Shown here piece by piece: positions 34,761-48,904 of a stretch of 64,000 nucleotides of DNA; the first letter of the stretch is position 1; every line of letters starts with the position of its first letter. The DNA is from Hanleya hanleyi (taxonomy: Eukaryota > Mollusca > Polyplacophora > Lepidopleurida > Hanleyidae): the NCBI GenBank assembly GCA_036873755.1, contig JAVTVY010019541.1, forward strand, positions 1 to 64,000, written 5' to 3'. The position numbers and the translations under genes are program-made. Under the pieces are notes generated by a model that saw nothing but the letters and a program-made list of their open reading frames with translations, had not been told where the DNA came from and did not search any database.

Positions 34761-36520
34761 ACGTTTTCTCCAGACGGCGATCAGCCATAGATAATCTTTG
34801 CTGTATTTACTGACAATCGTTTTTCGTTCAGACATGGTATGGTATGGTTAAGGTTTTGCCCCGTGTTCTAATCTAGCGGATTATCAATAGCCATTCTGTC
34901 ATTCCCTGGAGCCAGAAACACCTTATGAAATGTGCCATGATGATATATTACTATATCATAGATGTCAGTCTGTCGTACTGTCGTCTTCCTGATAAACTTG
35001 ACTCGCTAGATGCAGGGTGAAAGTTCTTACATATTGAGGTAACAGGGTACATAGATTCATTGGTATTCTTGTTTCTAGATAATCATTTTAAATATAACGA
35101 TTAATCTTTTTTTTTAAATCTTTTTTCAAGAACTTGTGTGCGTCATTTTTTTTATAATAAACGTGGTATTCCATGTCAGATTGCAGTGTAAAATTTCTTG
35201 TAACAATTATATCGTCAAAAAATATGAAAATATATATTGGTGCATTTTCGTCTTAAACCGCAAAATATATTTAGCGCAAGAAGTTGGGCTCCTTTCATTA
35301 TTTCAAATGTCGAAAGATGAAGAAGTGAAAACTAGGGAAAATGGAGATTGGATTTAGTCCGGATGTTAGGGATAATTATTTATGTCTCCGTCAGTTCCCC
35401 AACATTTAGCAGCACTTCCCTTACCTGTCATACTTCGTGATATAAGCAAGACAGATCACTCGGATAGCTACCAGTTAATACCTTGATTAAACAGATAAAG
35501 TCAGCATTCACTCCAGTGTGACCGTAACGTAATCCTGCCCTTATCGGTGTAGGAACTACATATTAACACGGCTAAAACATTATGGTGCAAACATTTTTCA
35601 CTCCACTTTCATTTTTTTCAACTCATACAGCAAGATTGATTATAGCTAGGACCGACCAATCTCAAATATTGTTTTCCAGATTCTAGTCGGTGCGGCATGC
35701 ACTACTTATCTTATATTCATCTGATAAAACATCTTCCGAATATCATGCTGCATGTCGGATTTATATCAGGCCTCTTGATATATTTAATTATTTAATAACG
35801 ACCATCATCCAGACCTCAGATAAAAATGATGGAAAATTAAATTTTGGCTAAAGCAAGGTATAAATATAGCCATTAATATTTTTTTTACGTTCTTTTGAAA
35901 CAAATAGTTCAAACATTTATTGCCGGAGTAATTATAATTGATACATGTATAGTACATGTATATATTTGCGAAATGGAGAAAAGGTGTGCGATATGATGCA
36001 TAATTTGCGGGTAATCATAGAATATTAGTAACAGCTGGTCAACATGTTATTTGGGATTGTAAGTTGATACATAGATAGCAAGCCTTCACAAATAGGAACT
36101 ATCTCCCGCTATGCCGAAGTAGTGGAAATGGTCATTAAAATGTAGTTACATACATCACTGAGATCAGCATGTAGCGAGAAATGCGTACCCATCTTCTGCT
36201 ACATGAATAACCGTGTTGAAATAAAATCAATTAGGACTTGGGTTTTCTCCGTAATAACTATTTATTCTGGGACCACATGGGGTATTTGTCAGCTGGTCTT
36301 CCCCCTAGCCTCCTTTCCTTAGCGACATGTTCTAGAGTAAGGAGACACCGCCTTGCCAGAATCTCTCTGTCCATTCTCCAACATTGGGGGAGTGGTGTAT
36401 TTGTTTGTTATAGTAGTGCACTCTTTCAATCCCAGGACCCGTGCTCTAAACATTGGATTGGCCAAATAATCCTTCACTTGGAGAGCAAGCAATATTTTGA
36501 ATGTTCTCATCATTCACAAA

Positions 36521-36562
36521 GAGACGTTGTTATGGAGACGTTGTTATGGAGACGTTGTTATG
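36521..36562 (+). repeat. 14-bp repeat, three exact copies
   Basis: GAGACGTTGTTATG is repeated three times without change. It is a young microsatellite-scale duplication inside intron 1. Confidence 0.9.
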
Positions 36563-39500
36563 TTTCTTTATGATGGGCGATCTATTTAATTCGTGTGTTA
36601 GATACTACTGACAATGAAGATATTTAATTTCACATTGATATTGCCAGAAATAAAATGATGTAAACATCAAACATTAACCGGATTGTGATTTAAAAGGAAT
36701 TTTATTATCTGATTAACAATTATTTGTTCCTAGTTATGGTGTAGGGAATCCATCCCTTATATCCCGCCGGTTATAGTAACATTCCCATCGATCTAGTACA
36801 GGAAAATATATCCACAGGAACTATCTTTCCCGGAAACTGTTTTACCGCGAAAAAACCCCCGGAAGTTAGCTTCGTATGCAATAAGAAAAAGGACCCCAGC
36901 GATAGCTCCAGTATCAGATGTAAGCTCAGGCCCAAAGTAGGAAAAAATGGAAACAGGCGAATATTTCAGGAAGAGGCAGAAACGCTCATCACTCGAATAT
37001 CATGCCTTACTAGTTCTGGCAATCCCAGCTAAACCAAGCATAACGCTCTGATTGTTCTTCTGTTCTTCGAATGGGTTCAATCTATCTACGTTATTTTATG
37101 TTACTGTTTACATAGTGTTGGTCTTGGACAGAAGAAAATTAGTTGTTGAATATTTTAGTCTTTTCTCATTAACATGGAAACATTCCCTGCCTTCTCTTTA
37201 CATGAGAGTGTCCGATCTTTGCATAATTAATTCTTTCATCTAATTTCATGACTTCCTCACATGCACTCATCCATCAGATATCGGAAACACTTGTAAGGAT
37301 TACCAAATAAAGGTTCGATGACCTGGTGGTATTGATCTTAGAAATATCAAAGATATTTCATCCTCTAATATTTGATCATAGTTATTTTATATTCAAGGTC
37401 ATAATACAGATTCATGGAGGTTTTCTGACCAGCATTCCAACAGTTGAACCTAATATATCTGTCCTAGGTTAAGCCACCTCCATGGTTGAACTACTTAAAG
37501 AATTACGTTTCCTTAATGGTCTGACATCAATTAAAATCTCATCCGGTGAAGCAATTTTAGATTTGTAAACAATGTATTTCTCCATCTTTTGACCGCAGTG
37601 TTTTTTGTGATGTCTCAGCGTCGTCATTACCGGTGGCGCGTGGAAGAATGCATTGATTCCTTGTGAAAAGCTTACATTTGCCTGTATTTTGACATGTTTG
37701 CCTAACTTGTAATCTTGTACTACATGATAGTGAACAATGTCCGGTACTGAATAGGGCAGATTTTTTCTCGATTAAATATACATTATAAACTTGGATTAAT
37801 TGTCAGTCGGGAGTGCAGTTAGACACGCGAGAGACACTAGCTTCCCGGACCAATGTCAACACAAAGTGCATTGTCTCCATTGTAACGTCGAGGAACTCCT
37901 TGCTCAGTGGGGTAGCCAGTGTCGTATGCTTACACTATGTAATTAGCTCTTGGGCTATTAGTCGCTGATCTTTTACATTAGTTTCCGGACATTTTGTTAA
38001 GATCCATAGGTGTCCAGTATTTGTTAGATTTTCCCTTATTTTATCTTTACTTTTCGGCTTAATGGTCCAAGTGGAGGCCGATGACCAGTGCGGTGTCTGT
38101 TCTATACGGTATACAAACATTATATAAATAGTCTGTGTGCTCGAGTGCTCTTCTGTCTCCTGTCCCGTCGCGACACAAAATACTCAACAATGGGAGCAAG
38201 GATTGGAAGGATTAACTTCAGGGTACTTCACCTCTCTTCATAGGCCTCAATGTCTGGCCTCATTGGATTCTCTCAACCTTTACTGCGCTGGGATCACAGA
38301 ACTCTCCCATTGCTTTGATTTCCTTCATCACCCTTTCTTAAAACTGTCCCATCGACCGCCATCTTCTCGGCTAGAGATTTCTCTTCACAGATGCCTGAAA
38401 AGGAGACCTGCTTAAGATGCAGTCAAGAACAAGTAAAACGTTGTAGTGTTAAGTGGCTGACAGAGCAATCTTGACCAGTGATCGTTATCAGCACTGGGAA
38501 TGGTAATGGTCCGTGGCAAAGGCTTTTTGTGACCACTTTCATTTCGGAATGCGACCATGCAATGTGCTCTGAAATGCACCTTCTAAGGAATAAACATTTC
38601 ATTCAAGAAAACGTCGATTGTACATTATGAATATTTGAGAAATTGATATATTGGTATGCAAACCACTTGTTCGCAGAAATAAGTTTCATTGTTCACTGAA
38701 GTCATTCTCGCTAGTCGGGAGACGTCCTTCTTCTCCAAATACTAGTCATCTCATCTTTTAATATTGTTAGCTTCATCATCGTAGATATTTCACAAGGACG
38801 GATCACTGTGAAGTTGATCTGATATGAATAAAATTACACGGAGAGATCTTGTATCACCATGATTATACCTTTATCAAACAATAGCAGAACAAAGTTGCAT
38901 ATACTTGTCCATGAGCGGTTGTACATATTGTAGATCAACAAACCAGAGACTATTCTAAGGTGTATTATACGCTTGGTTGTGATGTTACGCGCGTTTTTAA
39001 AATCTGCGCAATTTTAAAATCGCATTTTCAACATTGCACAAGCATTTTAAAATCACGCAACAGAGCCTTGTCTGAGTTTAGAATAGTGCGAACCTTTTTC
39101 TCGCGTTTTCGTTTCAACCATTTTAGTATTTTACTTTTCAATCATAAAATTATTCATTAAGGCATGCATTTTTAATTTATTGAAAATTCTATATGATGAT
39201 TTTTAGAAACCTTTGTGGACTTTTGAAGCTACATACTGAGACAACAGTCTTGGCCTTACACCCAACAGTTATTTAGAGCCACCTTAATTATTTGTACCTG
39301 CCTCGTTTTAATGAATACTTTTTTAGTTAAGTTCAGGCAAGTTTTGATTTATCGGCTTTAAATATATGTTTATCAATTCAATCATCATGTTAATAATAAT
39401 TATTATTGCATTAATTCATTATTTAGTATATCCCGCACAATGGACTCAAAACAAATCATTAAATTACTTATGTCCTGGAGATAAGGCGTATAATTTGAGT

Positions 39501-41807
39501 TGCCAGAAAGATAAACATGGGATTATGCGAGTGGAAATCATATATTTAAAAAATGATTTCACTAACGGGTAAATGCAAGATCTGTTAATCAAATTAACTT
39601 TTCATTTATGAATACACCCTACTGTGATTAGGATGTCCATTGTATACATATGTTATTGGTTCCAGTTATTGTAAACAAAGATTCATGGAAAACATGGTGT
39701 AAAAGATCAACTTTTCGTTACCAAAAGAACGGTAACATATCCAGCTGGTAATTTGATCTGACATACATTTAATAACATCGAAACGTTAAGCAGTTCAAAT
39801 AAAAAACCAAAAACGTGAGAATTTCTTTCAATGAATCACATGCCCAAATTTGCATTATACTATACTTCATTTAAATCTGTGTGAACAGGACCATCTGGAT
39901 ACCTCTGCCCGCCATTTTATCTCATTTGGTTTGGTTCATTAGAAGAAGATTCTTAAGTTACCTCGCCTGACGTTTAACGCGTCACAGTAGGAAGAAAAGA
40001 CTAAACTTGAGCAAGATACATTTAAGATAGTTCTTTGGCGCAGCGCTATTTTAAAATCGTGCAGATTTAAAGAACGCGCGTAATTGCGACACTTACTGAG
40101 TATCAGTAGACTTTTAATAATGGCCTAGTTATCAGTTGTCTTGTCAACACCGCTGTTATTATAGCGACTGTAGATCTTATCATCAACACCCGTGGGGTTA
40201 CTCTGATCCACTGTAATACATACTTTACCCCTAATTGAACACATTTTTCTTTCAAACTTCAAGCGGATAACTTTAGGTGTGGCTCCCTGGGATTAGTTCA
40301 ATTTTCCTATTACCTCTTTATTACTGCACTTATCATCTATATGGAGTAAAACTGCATAGGGATTACTAAACAGATGGTACTATTTGGACATTAGACCCAA
40401 CAATATATTGATAGATTCCTATCAATATTTTCACCCTTCCCGACTTTGAATAGTTTTTATTGCTTCAAAACAGTGCATGTCTATTGTGTGAAGATTGTAG
40501 CCAGTTTTATGGCTTCGACTTGTTAACGATTATAAATTCATAATATTTGAAACGCACCTGAGCTACATGTAAGCTTCAATGTTGTGATAGAATGCGTCAG
40601 ATCCGAGATTCAATATTCAGCGATCTGAAGCTATAGGAATATTTAGTCAGACATGATATAGAGTCCGATACAATTGTTTCCAAATATTCTAAAATTTTTA
40701 CATGACAAATTTTCAGAAATTCGAAAAAGTTATTGCGTTGAATTTCATATCCGTATTTCTTATCTGCTCAATGCAGACTAAACTCTCCAGCAACAGTAGG
40801 GATAACAAATAAATTGAATGAAAAACTCAAATGATCCGATAAACCATTAAAATGATTTGTCTCTAATATTAACGGGAGTTAATATTTCAATAACAGAGTC
40901 AATATTTCACACTGAAATTATTCTTTTGATGGCAGTCTTCATATACGTCTTCATATGACGCAGTTTGATTCTCCAGAAATCGCTTGAGTGCATTATTTAC
41001 TTTGCGACATCAGATATAATGTTGAATGTTACAATATTAGAGCCAGTCAAACACTAAATTCCTGGGTATCAAGATTGTATCTGGTTTGTGAAGAGATGTG
41101 TGTCAATGGCATGTTCAGTGCCATTACCTATAATGAATGGGAAAACATTCATCGAGAAAACCAATGGAATTTTGTACATCAATAGAAAACATTTAGAGCG
41201 GAAAACGCACTGCCTGCTGAATAGCTTGATAATCTCCATATAAAGCTAAAACTTGACGAGGGAAGAGAAAATCTAACACAATGAAACAACCAAAGGACAG
41301 CTTCATTGAGGATGTTCAACAGTGATATCAGAAGCATAGAAGTACATGTTTTAACTCGTCAGACTGTTTGTTTTCTAAACTGTAGTGCTTTTCTAGAGAA
41401 TTGGTATACAGGCTACTAGTCGTGGGAACAGAAATGACCATAGTTAAGATGAGACAATATTTTTCCAATACGGTCCTATTAAAAGGATCGTATTCAACAT
41501 CTCCCGAAAGTCTCATTTTCTCTTAGAAGATGTTGGTCATCAAAAGAAAATATTTTTGCCTGGGCATACGATACTACCAATGTAAATTAGTGTTTTACAT
41601 GAAAATAACGGATTCTAAAATGGAATCAACCTGCATTAAAAGGTTTTCGTTTTAATACTCGAATAAAACTACATGCATGCACGTTCAAAGATTTCCATCC
41701 TGAAGAGAAGGATATTCCACGAATACCGGTATATATAATTGCCACAAATGAAGGTAATTCTGCTGACATGGTCAAACATTTGTAACAATTGCTAATGGTA
41801 TTAATGA

Positions 41808-42019
41808 AAATGAATGCAATATAATGTATGGTTGAATACAAAATGAATGCAATATAATGTATGGTTGAATACAAAATGAATGCAATATAATGTATGGTTG
41901 AATACAAAATGAATGCAATATAATGTATGGTTGGATACAAAATGAATGCAATATAATGTATGGTTGAATACAAAATGAATGCAATATAATGTATGGCTGA
42001 ATACAAAATGAATGCAATA
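41808..42019. repeat. 33-bp minisatellite, ~6 copies
   Basis: The unit AATGAATGCAATATAATG, TATGGTTGAATACAA is repeated about six times with single-base differences. Because 33 is a multiple of three and the unit has no stop on the - strand, all three - frames stay open with 11-residue periods. No flanking coding sequence supports a protein. Confidence 0.95.
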
Positions 42020-44967
42020 TAAGACCGTGTTGGAAACTGGAAAACCTAGATAGGGCAAATCTAGGCCAAATAATTTCGAGCACTTGTCTCAAAGCACGTC
42101 GCTTCCGAAAGTGACAGATCTGCATGTCACGTGCTTGTTTTGCTTTATCGATAGATATACAAATACCCACATCTCTGAAGTATACTACTTAGGCAGAGCC
42201 TACATGCACAAATTCCATTTATAGTTTTACAGTGTTCTAAAAATATTTTCATTGCAGTCTAACCGCGAAACTATTCAATTATCTACGATATTTGAAAACG
42301 TCTAAACATTCTCCGGAACAACTGATAACTGTAGGTGGTCTTCGGTAGTTTTACGTATGTCCTTACAGTTTTTATATAGCATATCTTTGCCGGGTTGTAG
42401 TCGATGGACTGATCTGTGGTTGGTGTAAGCAGTATTTCACCTACTCGTGTGCGGGAGGGAAAGACGTCTCCAAAGACGACAGCTTCTAGAGCTAATCAAA
42501 AGCCGTTTTTATCATTCGTCTAAAAACCTGTCATTGCCGTTCTCGAAAAGACGTGACCGTTTAGGGCCAAATCCCGTGAAATGTGTTTAAGTACACATTA
42601 GTTAAGAGATTTTGTATGAAAACTTGTCCTATACGACAATCCATCATATGACTAAAATCTATCTCTTTGTGGTAGCACATAAACTAATTTTACCCACCGT
42701 GGTGTTTGAGTAAATTGAACTCCATTGAAAGAGGAATGAACAATATTGAGAAAAAAAACCCCACTTTGCCTAGGATGACCGTTTATATGTGTTTATTTCT
42801 ATGTGTCATTTTTATAAAATATAAGTATTCCTTTGATTCATATATGAGATTGGGCAGCTTGCACTCATAGCACCATTTCGAGCATTTTCAATCGAGAGAG
42901 GACCATGCTCTTGCTCATAACCTATTCTAAGGGTGTTTGCACCGATACCCCGACAGCCATAATCAAACTCAATTTCCATGAAATGTCGTCAAAGAGTTCA
43001 CCTGAGACGAATTCACATATACATGTTACCGATGCTATAGCTGATAATTTCGACCAAGGTAATTTTGTGAAGGTGTGAAAATGCTTGTCCCGAACACCTC
43101 CGGTTCTGAGGACTATAAAACAGACACACCAGCGCGTCACTATCAGCAAGCAATCTCCCCCTTCACGGTACAGCCATTTACAACCCAGAACAAGATAGTC
43201 ACAATAGAGGACAATAAATTAGGAACCATAAATACTGTATGTTTTCGCATTAACCACACTGGATTCCTCAACTTACGCCGTTTGTTCACAAACGGCGCAT
43301 GTCACGCTCAGTTAACGGGGGGCACATGGCGTTAGAAACGAACTGAGAAAACTTTCTGTGTGAAGGGGATCCCATGGGAGTTTCCGAGTCAGATATAGGC
43401 AGAAATACTTCATAACGTTTAAAATAATTGCATCCATTGTAATCTTCTCGTTTTGTTCTTTCTTACATTTCATATGACGTCAGGTGTACAAAATCAGAAT
43501 CTAATTTTTTTTTCGTTTTCTTCCGTTCCTTCCACAAGTTTCTTGGAACATATATTTAATATCTGATTGCTGCTGTTGCTGGATTAAATGTGTTATTTAA
43601 ACCAACGGTGTGAAATCGTATTTTCAGTTAAATCCACTTTGTTAATTCCTTATAGCCTTTTAATGGCCGCCCACAAAGTTGTGGGTGCTCTAGCTGTAAT
43701 GATTTGATCCCGTGAAGATATAGAGACGTGAACTTTTCACATCCATTCACAAATCTGCTTTTTCTTCTATGTCGATTCTTCAGTCTGACAAGATTCCAGT
43801 TTGTCGTTGTTATGGTGACGGGAGATTAATGATTGTTGAATTATTTTACCTTATTGTTGGCTCATGTCCAAAAGGAATGCTACCCGCAGTGGCGGTAACC
43901 CAAGCCTTCAATTTTAACCGTGAATTTTCTCAGTTCTCTAACATTCACGGATTCGTGTCCTTTCTGTGTCAGTCTCTACAACATCTGCCCAATTACAGCA
44001 ATACAGTCGCAGACATATCACTTATTTCGGCCATAAAACCCCATAATATTGAATGACAGTAAACACTGAACGGGGCCGCCATTGTTTGACACCACCCAGG
44101 TTCGTTATGGAAGAGTTAATGATGAAAACTCTACTCTCCCAAGATTGCAATTATCCGGAATGGGTGTTTAAATGATTCGTATGTCTGTACGTACACACAG
44201 TCTTCATTAACGGGAACGTCGCTTGTGTCTCTCGTAATTCTTTAATACATAGTCTTGTTCAAACATAGTCTAGCTTTAGTGTTCATCATGAACGCTTTCA
44301 TTGTACATTCACATCAGATGAAAATCTCAGATCTCTTGTTAGCCAACTTCTAGCGCTCATTATGATACTTTCTTTGTTCGTGTATGAGGTGGAATGCTTC
44401 GATTGTTCATTGTTCGCACATCATGGATAACTTCCAGTCTTCATCGCAGTGGCTTTCTCTGTTTATAAGCTTTTCTCATATACACATATACACAAGACAT
44501 AGGAACTTCCGCCGGTCATTCACATTATATTGATACTTTGTTCGTTCATTCGTACAAGACAGAAATATTTCATGGCTTACTGGTATCAAATAACATGAAT
44601 AGCTTCCGACCGTGTTCCTTCAACTCAGACGAAAGTTTATTTTTTATTTATTTTGCATATAACGCGCCACTCACGTTGTTCATTCACAATAGGCGGCGAA
44701 GTTCTTCGTTCATTCGCATTAGATGGAGGCTTCCCTTGTTCGTTCGTATTTGATGGAAAATATTCATTGTTTATGGGCATAACTCAGAGAGTTACATTGT
44801 TCATTCAGATGGAGGCTTTCATTGTTCACTCGTGGACAATGTGGACACTGTTTTCTCAATTCGCATCGGCGACTCCAATTATTCATTTACATTGGACAAA
44901 GGCTTTCCTCCTTCTGGATACGCTCATTTCTTAAGAGGCTATCCTACGTCCCTTACTTTGTTTGTTC

Positions 44968-45105
44968 AGCTGATCTCTTTGTACAGCTGATCTCCTTGTT
45001 CAGCTGCTCTCCTTGTTCAGCTGCTAACATTGTTCAGGTGATCTTGTTCAACTGATCTCCTTGTTCAGCTGATCTCCTTGTTCAGCCGATCTCCTTGTTC
45101 AGGTG
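44968..45105 (+). repeat. 17-bp tandem repeat with CAGCTG
   Basis: About eight units of GCTGATCTCCTTGTTCA, some with substitutions, generate CAGCTG E-box hexamers across unit borders. The run ends in the inverted word GGTGAACAAGGAGA. The preceding 400 bp has looser TTGTTCATTCG words, probably the same ancestry. Confidence 0.85.
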
Positions 45106-45353
45106 AACAAGGAGAGTGGGGCCCGTATGACAGAGCATGATTAAATGAGCGTACATAAATTCGCACACTTCACTGTCAGTAGGATTGGGTATAAACGTGA
45201 CGTATTCAAAATGATTGGGTCAAAACGACCCAAAATGTTTGGATCAAAATGGAATTTGACCCAAAATCTTTGGGTCCGTCTCGTCTGTACCCAAAATATC
45301 TTGTCAATTTGAGCCAATCCTTCTCACAGTTTTATAGTATCATCTTTATTCGC

Positions 45354-45421
45354 ATATAAGATAAAACGCTTGCCTTGTTCATTCGCATATAAGATAAAAC
45401 GCTTGCCTTGTTCATTCATAT
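45354..45421 (+). repeat. 33-bp duplication
   Basis: CATATAAGATAAAACGCTTG then CCTTGTTCATTC occurs twice in tandem, exact to within one base. It lies 140 bp before the exon 2 acceptor. Confidence 0.85.
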
Positions 45422-45555
45422 ACGGGTTTGTTATTTTTTGTTTACGAATGATATTTAGGAATGACCCCGTAATTCGATCACTCGAAAGGGAAATACCAAT
45501 TTAGAAAACGCTGAAATTAACTGAAATCAACATGGATATTCTTCTTATTTCACAG

Positions 45556-45705
45556 GTTGGGACAGTTGGTCTCAGTGGACAGCATGTAGTAAGACGTGTG
45601 ACCGGGGGGTGAGGACACGCCATCGCACCTGCCAGCTTGAAGAGTCGCTCACCTGTGAGGGACTGGATACTAATAGGCAGGGCTGTAACCTCTTTCCCTG
45701 CCGAG
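45556..45705 (+). CDS. Exon 2: thrombospondin type 1 repeat 1
   Basis: It encodes residues 149-198, a complete TSP1 of 50 residues with six cysteines. WDSWSQWTAC carries the tryptophan ladder for C-mannosylation. CSKTCDRG fits the O-fucosylation site CSxTCxxG. The arginine layers (VRTRHRTC) follow. Acceptor TTTCACAG and donor GAG|GTAATT give a symmetrical phase 1-1 exon. Confidence 0.95.
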
Positions 45706-47807
45706 GTAATTTGGAACACCGTCTTTCATACACCCATACTCTAACAGAACATTTTTTTTCATTTCCATTGAATGAAAACATCAATAGAATGTCCGAACAA
45801 CGAATTATACCGGACCCGTCTGTTATCCTCAGCAATGGATCTACGATATATTCTACCGGACCCGTCTGTTATCCTCAGCAATGGGTCTAAAATGTATTAT
45901 ACCGGGCCGGTCTGTTATCCTCAGCAATGGGTCTACAATATATTGCCACAGCGTTGGGACCAGTGTTATATTTTGGAGGTGCGAGGAATACATGTGTAAA
46001 GCGACTCTATTTATATCAATTATCTCCCCTCACCCGAGGAATAATTATAAGCTCCAGATAGGTTTACCAGATACATGTAGGCTACCATTGTCATCTGATC
46101 CAGGCTACCGCTATAATTACTGATCAGTCGAGAGAGTACGTTTGATGAACCAAGATCTCGAAAACAAATAGAAGCTATGAGCTTCAGTTTGATATCCTCC
46201 AATTGGCGGAGAATTTAATGTAATTTAAGAACTTTGTATCAGAATTGTATGGGATCAGAGGTCGATGAAGTTTAATGCTCGGCAAAGTTACCTTTGATGT
46301 GTTACTAATTAATGTATAATATTTGACGAAGGACTTTCATTATCCGAAGGCATTAATTCAAGCACATTTGATTTGGATAGAAATTTCTCGAATAAAACTT
46401 GATTCATTTCTATGGATAATTTGAGTGTTCGCCTACAATTTGACAGGCAAACCATCTCGTCAGTATTTAAGGATGTAATTCAAATTGAAAATCAAAGGAC
46501 CAAAAGCGGCGCTATTGGCCCCTGCCCCAAACTACCAAGAACCCCCATCAGGGATGGTATTTCGCTCGGTGGGGGTATGTACTCAGTTGAATAACCCGGC
46601 CCGACGCATGAATCATTGGAGGCGTGCTAGATACGCTCCCTTGCCCACAGTAATGATAGCTTGTCAGTGGCGTTTGGTAAGGGGCTCCATACACGCCAAA
46701 CAGCCATCACATCAATGAGAAATCCTCTCTAAGACAGCCCGACAACGGCCCATTTCTACAACCGATAATTCCCCCTTTTTAATACAGGTTTCAAGTTAAA
46801 AGGAAATTAAAATGTACGGATGTGAATTGGGCTTTTAGAGATGGGAAATATTTCTTCGAGTGAACTTTATTTAATTCCCGATGTATCAGCGTTGGGGACT
46901 ACGTTATAGAAGGGCGGAGAATAGCGTTCGCCCTGACGGACAATTTTAGCGTTTAACACGAAAGTCTATACCCTATCTCCAGCCGGGCATGTTCATCAAT
47001 CTCCTTGTACAGCTAGCGTAAACCTATTCATCAAAACAGGGAATATAATTCATTATAAAGTTTCCCACGTACAGGAAACTCGTCGACCTTAGATATTGGG
47101 ATAGCTATCAGAATAGCCGTACACGCCGTGGGAGAGAGTGCTGAGTCGATATAGAGAAAGACATGCAACCCCATGTAATCCAACACTGTATCATTATGCC
47201 ATCAGCGTAACTAGTAAACCATTCTTTGTATTCATGCAATACGTCCAAGTGTCGCAGTCTGGTAACCCGGTCCTACTCTGATTATATTATATAGGAGAGC
47301 TGTCATCGGCACCTATACCTAAATTGAATGTTTAACATCCTACAAAGAAATTAGATATATAGATTTATTTTATACAGCACGTGTGAAGGTGTGTACATGA
47401 TGACACTATGTTATAGTTCATGATTCACACCGGCATATACTGATGTGTGATATAAACACTATACAAATGTATCTTCGTAGTTCCTTCAAGGACCACATTC
47501 AAGTTCATTGGTTATATCAGCATTATTAACAGTTTGCACCAGAATCGAGACAGGATTTGCATCAGAATCTTCCTCAAAATCCATAATTTAGTTAATTTAG
47601 AACCCATAATGCCCAGTGTTCCTAAATTATTTTCTTCAGAATAACTAGATAATTCATATCAATTCCCCAGAATAACTAGATAATTCATATAAATTCCCCA
47701 GACTACGACAGAAATTAATCCTTAATATATACATTGCGAAATTTCTACGAACTGCACCATATTTAAGAATTATTCTACAAGTAAACTATTGCATTTTCTG
47801 GTTTCAG
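45706..47807 (+). other. Intron 2
   Basis: 2.1 kb, joining phase 1 to phase 1. It holds a three-copy 47-bp repeat at 45,808 and a 31-bp duplication (AGAATAACTAGATAATTCAT) at 47,639-47,701. No further exon is recognisable. Confidence 0.85.
45808..45948 (+). repeat. 47-bp repeat, three copies
   Basis: Each unit has ATACCGGACCCGTCTGTTAT then CCTCAGCAATGG and a variable AT-rich end. The spacing is 47-48 bp. It lies just downstream of exon 2. Confidence 0.9.
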
Positions 47808-48316
47808 GAATCAAAAACTTGTTGCGAGTGTTCGGAGTTCAGAAGATTCCAGCTGGCGTGGAAAAGGTGGACGATCGCCCTAACAGCTTCAAAATTCACA
47901 GAGATGCCCGGTTACACGCTCCCACATCGAGTGTTTTTCAGGGGATGTTCCCGGTGAATTTCTCCATTTCAATGGGTGTTAACTTGAGACCGGGATTCTC
48001 CGGTTACCTGTTCACAGTCAGCGATAGTATGGAGAAACAGAAGATAGGGATTTACTATGACTCTGGAGAATGGCGTTTTGAATACTATGACCAGGATGGT
48101 TTGCCGGGAGTTGCCTCCCCTACCTTCCAGGTGGATCTAGCTGATGGTTCCTGGCATGTCGTTGGCTTTCGAATAATAGGGCAAGAGATTACCATGTTTT
48201 ATGATTGTCATGGAAATATCACATCATCATTGATGCGGACACGTTGGCCTCTTATCAACATCAACACCATATTGTCCATTGGACCGTTCTTTAAGCAGAA
48301 TGGATCACCATTTGAG
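47808..48316 (+). CDS. Exon 3: LamG/TSPN-type domain, main part
   Basis: It encodes residues 199-368. The pattern is that of the laminin-G-like domain found at the N-terminus of thrombospondins, fibrillar collagens V/XI and NELL proteins (TSPN): NFSISMGVNLRPG, GYLFTVSD, IGIYYDSG, a DGSWHVVGF strand, then ITMFYDCHGN, where the cysteine pairs with one in the next exon. One sequon (NFS) follows the PV at the start of the fold, and NIT lies after the cysteine. The exon ends GAG|GTAGGC in phase 0, inside the domain. Confidence 0.9.
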
Positions 48317-48559
48317 GTAGGCGTCGTTATTCTCGGCCTTAGAAATTACATTTGAAATCGAACATTTGATATTAAAATGTTGTATTAGTATTTCAAGATA
48401 TTTTGTCATTACAATAAAATATATCGACACGTGTTTTTCTCGATAAAATATATATTTTTTTATTATCATTATTATTATTATCTTCGGACGGGTCTTGACA
48501 TCCTCATTATCGACGCTCTTTGCTGTACCGGTAATGGTTTCATCTGTTCTATTTTTCAG

Positions 48560-48640
48560 GGACTTGTTGATCAGCTGCTCATCTCCGCAGACCCCCGCAT
48601 GGCCAGTTTACAATGCAGCAGCGAGGTTCCCGACGGCAGC
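48560..48640 (+). CDS. Exon 4: end of the LamG/TSPN domain
   Basis: Twenty-seven residues (369-395), phase 0 to 0. GLVDQLLISADP and then ASLQC is the typical closing strand and second cysteine of TSPN domains. Acceptor ATTTTTCAG, donor AGC|GTAAGT. Confidence 0.93.
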
Positions 48641-48904
48641 GTAAGTAATTTTCTCACTATAATATTTCCATCAGTTATTCATTACGCGAAACTGGTTAGT
48701 GACGGCAAGTGGGGGATTCGGTCATTGCTTCTTGATTTGTCTATGTCAATCTATGATCTATATCGACCAAGGGCGGAAATCACGGCGGTCAAGACTGTTC
48801 TGTGAAGTCTGTCAGATTACACTGCGAGCCACTCATCAGAATATCGATAGAATTGAAATACCATAGAAATTATCTGTCCGAAATGGGGATGCTATCATAC
48901 GTCC

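Larger units (their letters stand above)
33718..45555 (+). other. Intron 1 (11.8 kb)
   Basis: It runs from GTAGGT to TTTCACAG and joins phase 1 to phase 1. Contents: a SINE end near 34,700, three copies of a 14-bp unit at 36,521, paired AT-rich words near 39,000 and 40,050, a 33-bp minisatellite at 41,808, TTGTTCATTC-rich sequence at 44,500-44,900 and a 17-bp CAGCTG array at 44,968. At 34,040-34,260 a unique GC-richer patch (GATAAGACCTCACGGCGCGA) has no identity I can assign. A perfect 9-bp-arm hairpin, CGCCGTTTG/CAAACGGCG, is at 43,276-43,297. No further TSP1, EGF or LamG exon was found. Confidence 0.75.

Noticed and set aside
41626..42170. Three overlapping - strand frames of 85-132 codons with 11-residue periods
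   Set aside because: They are produced by the 33-bp minisatellite in intron 1 of the + strand gene; all three frames are open equally, which argues against selection for any.
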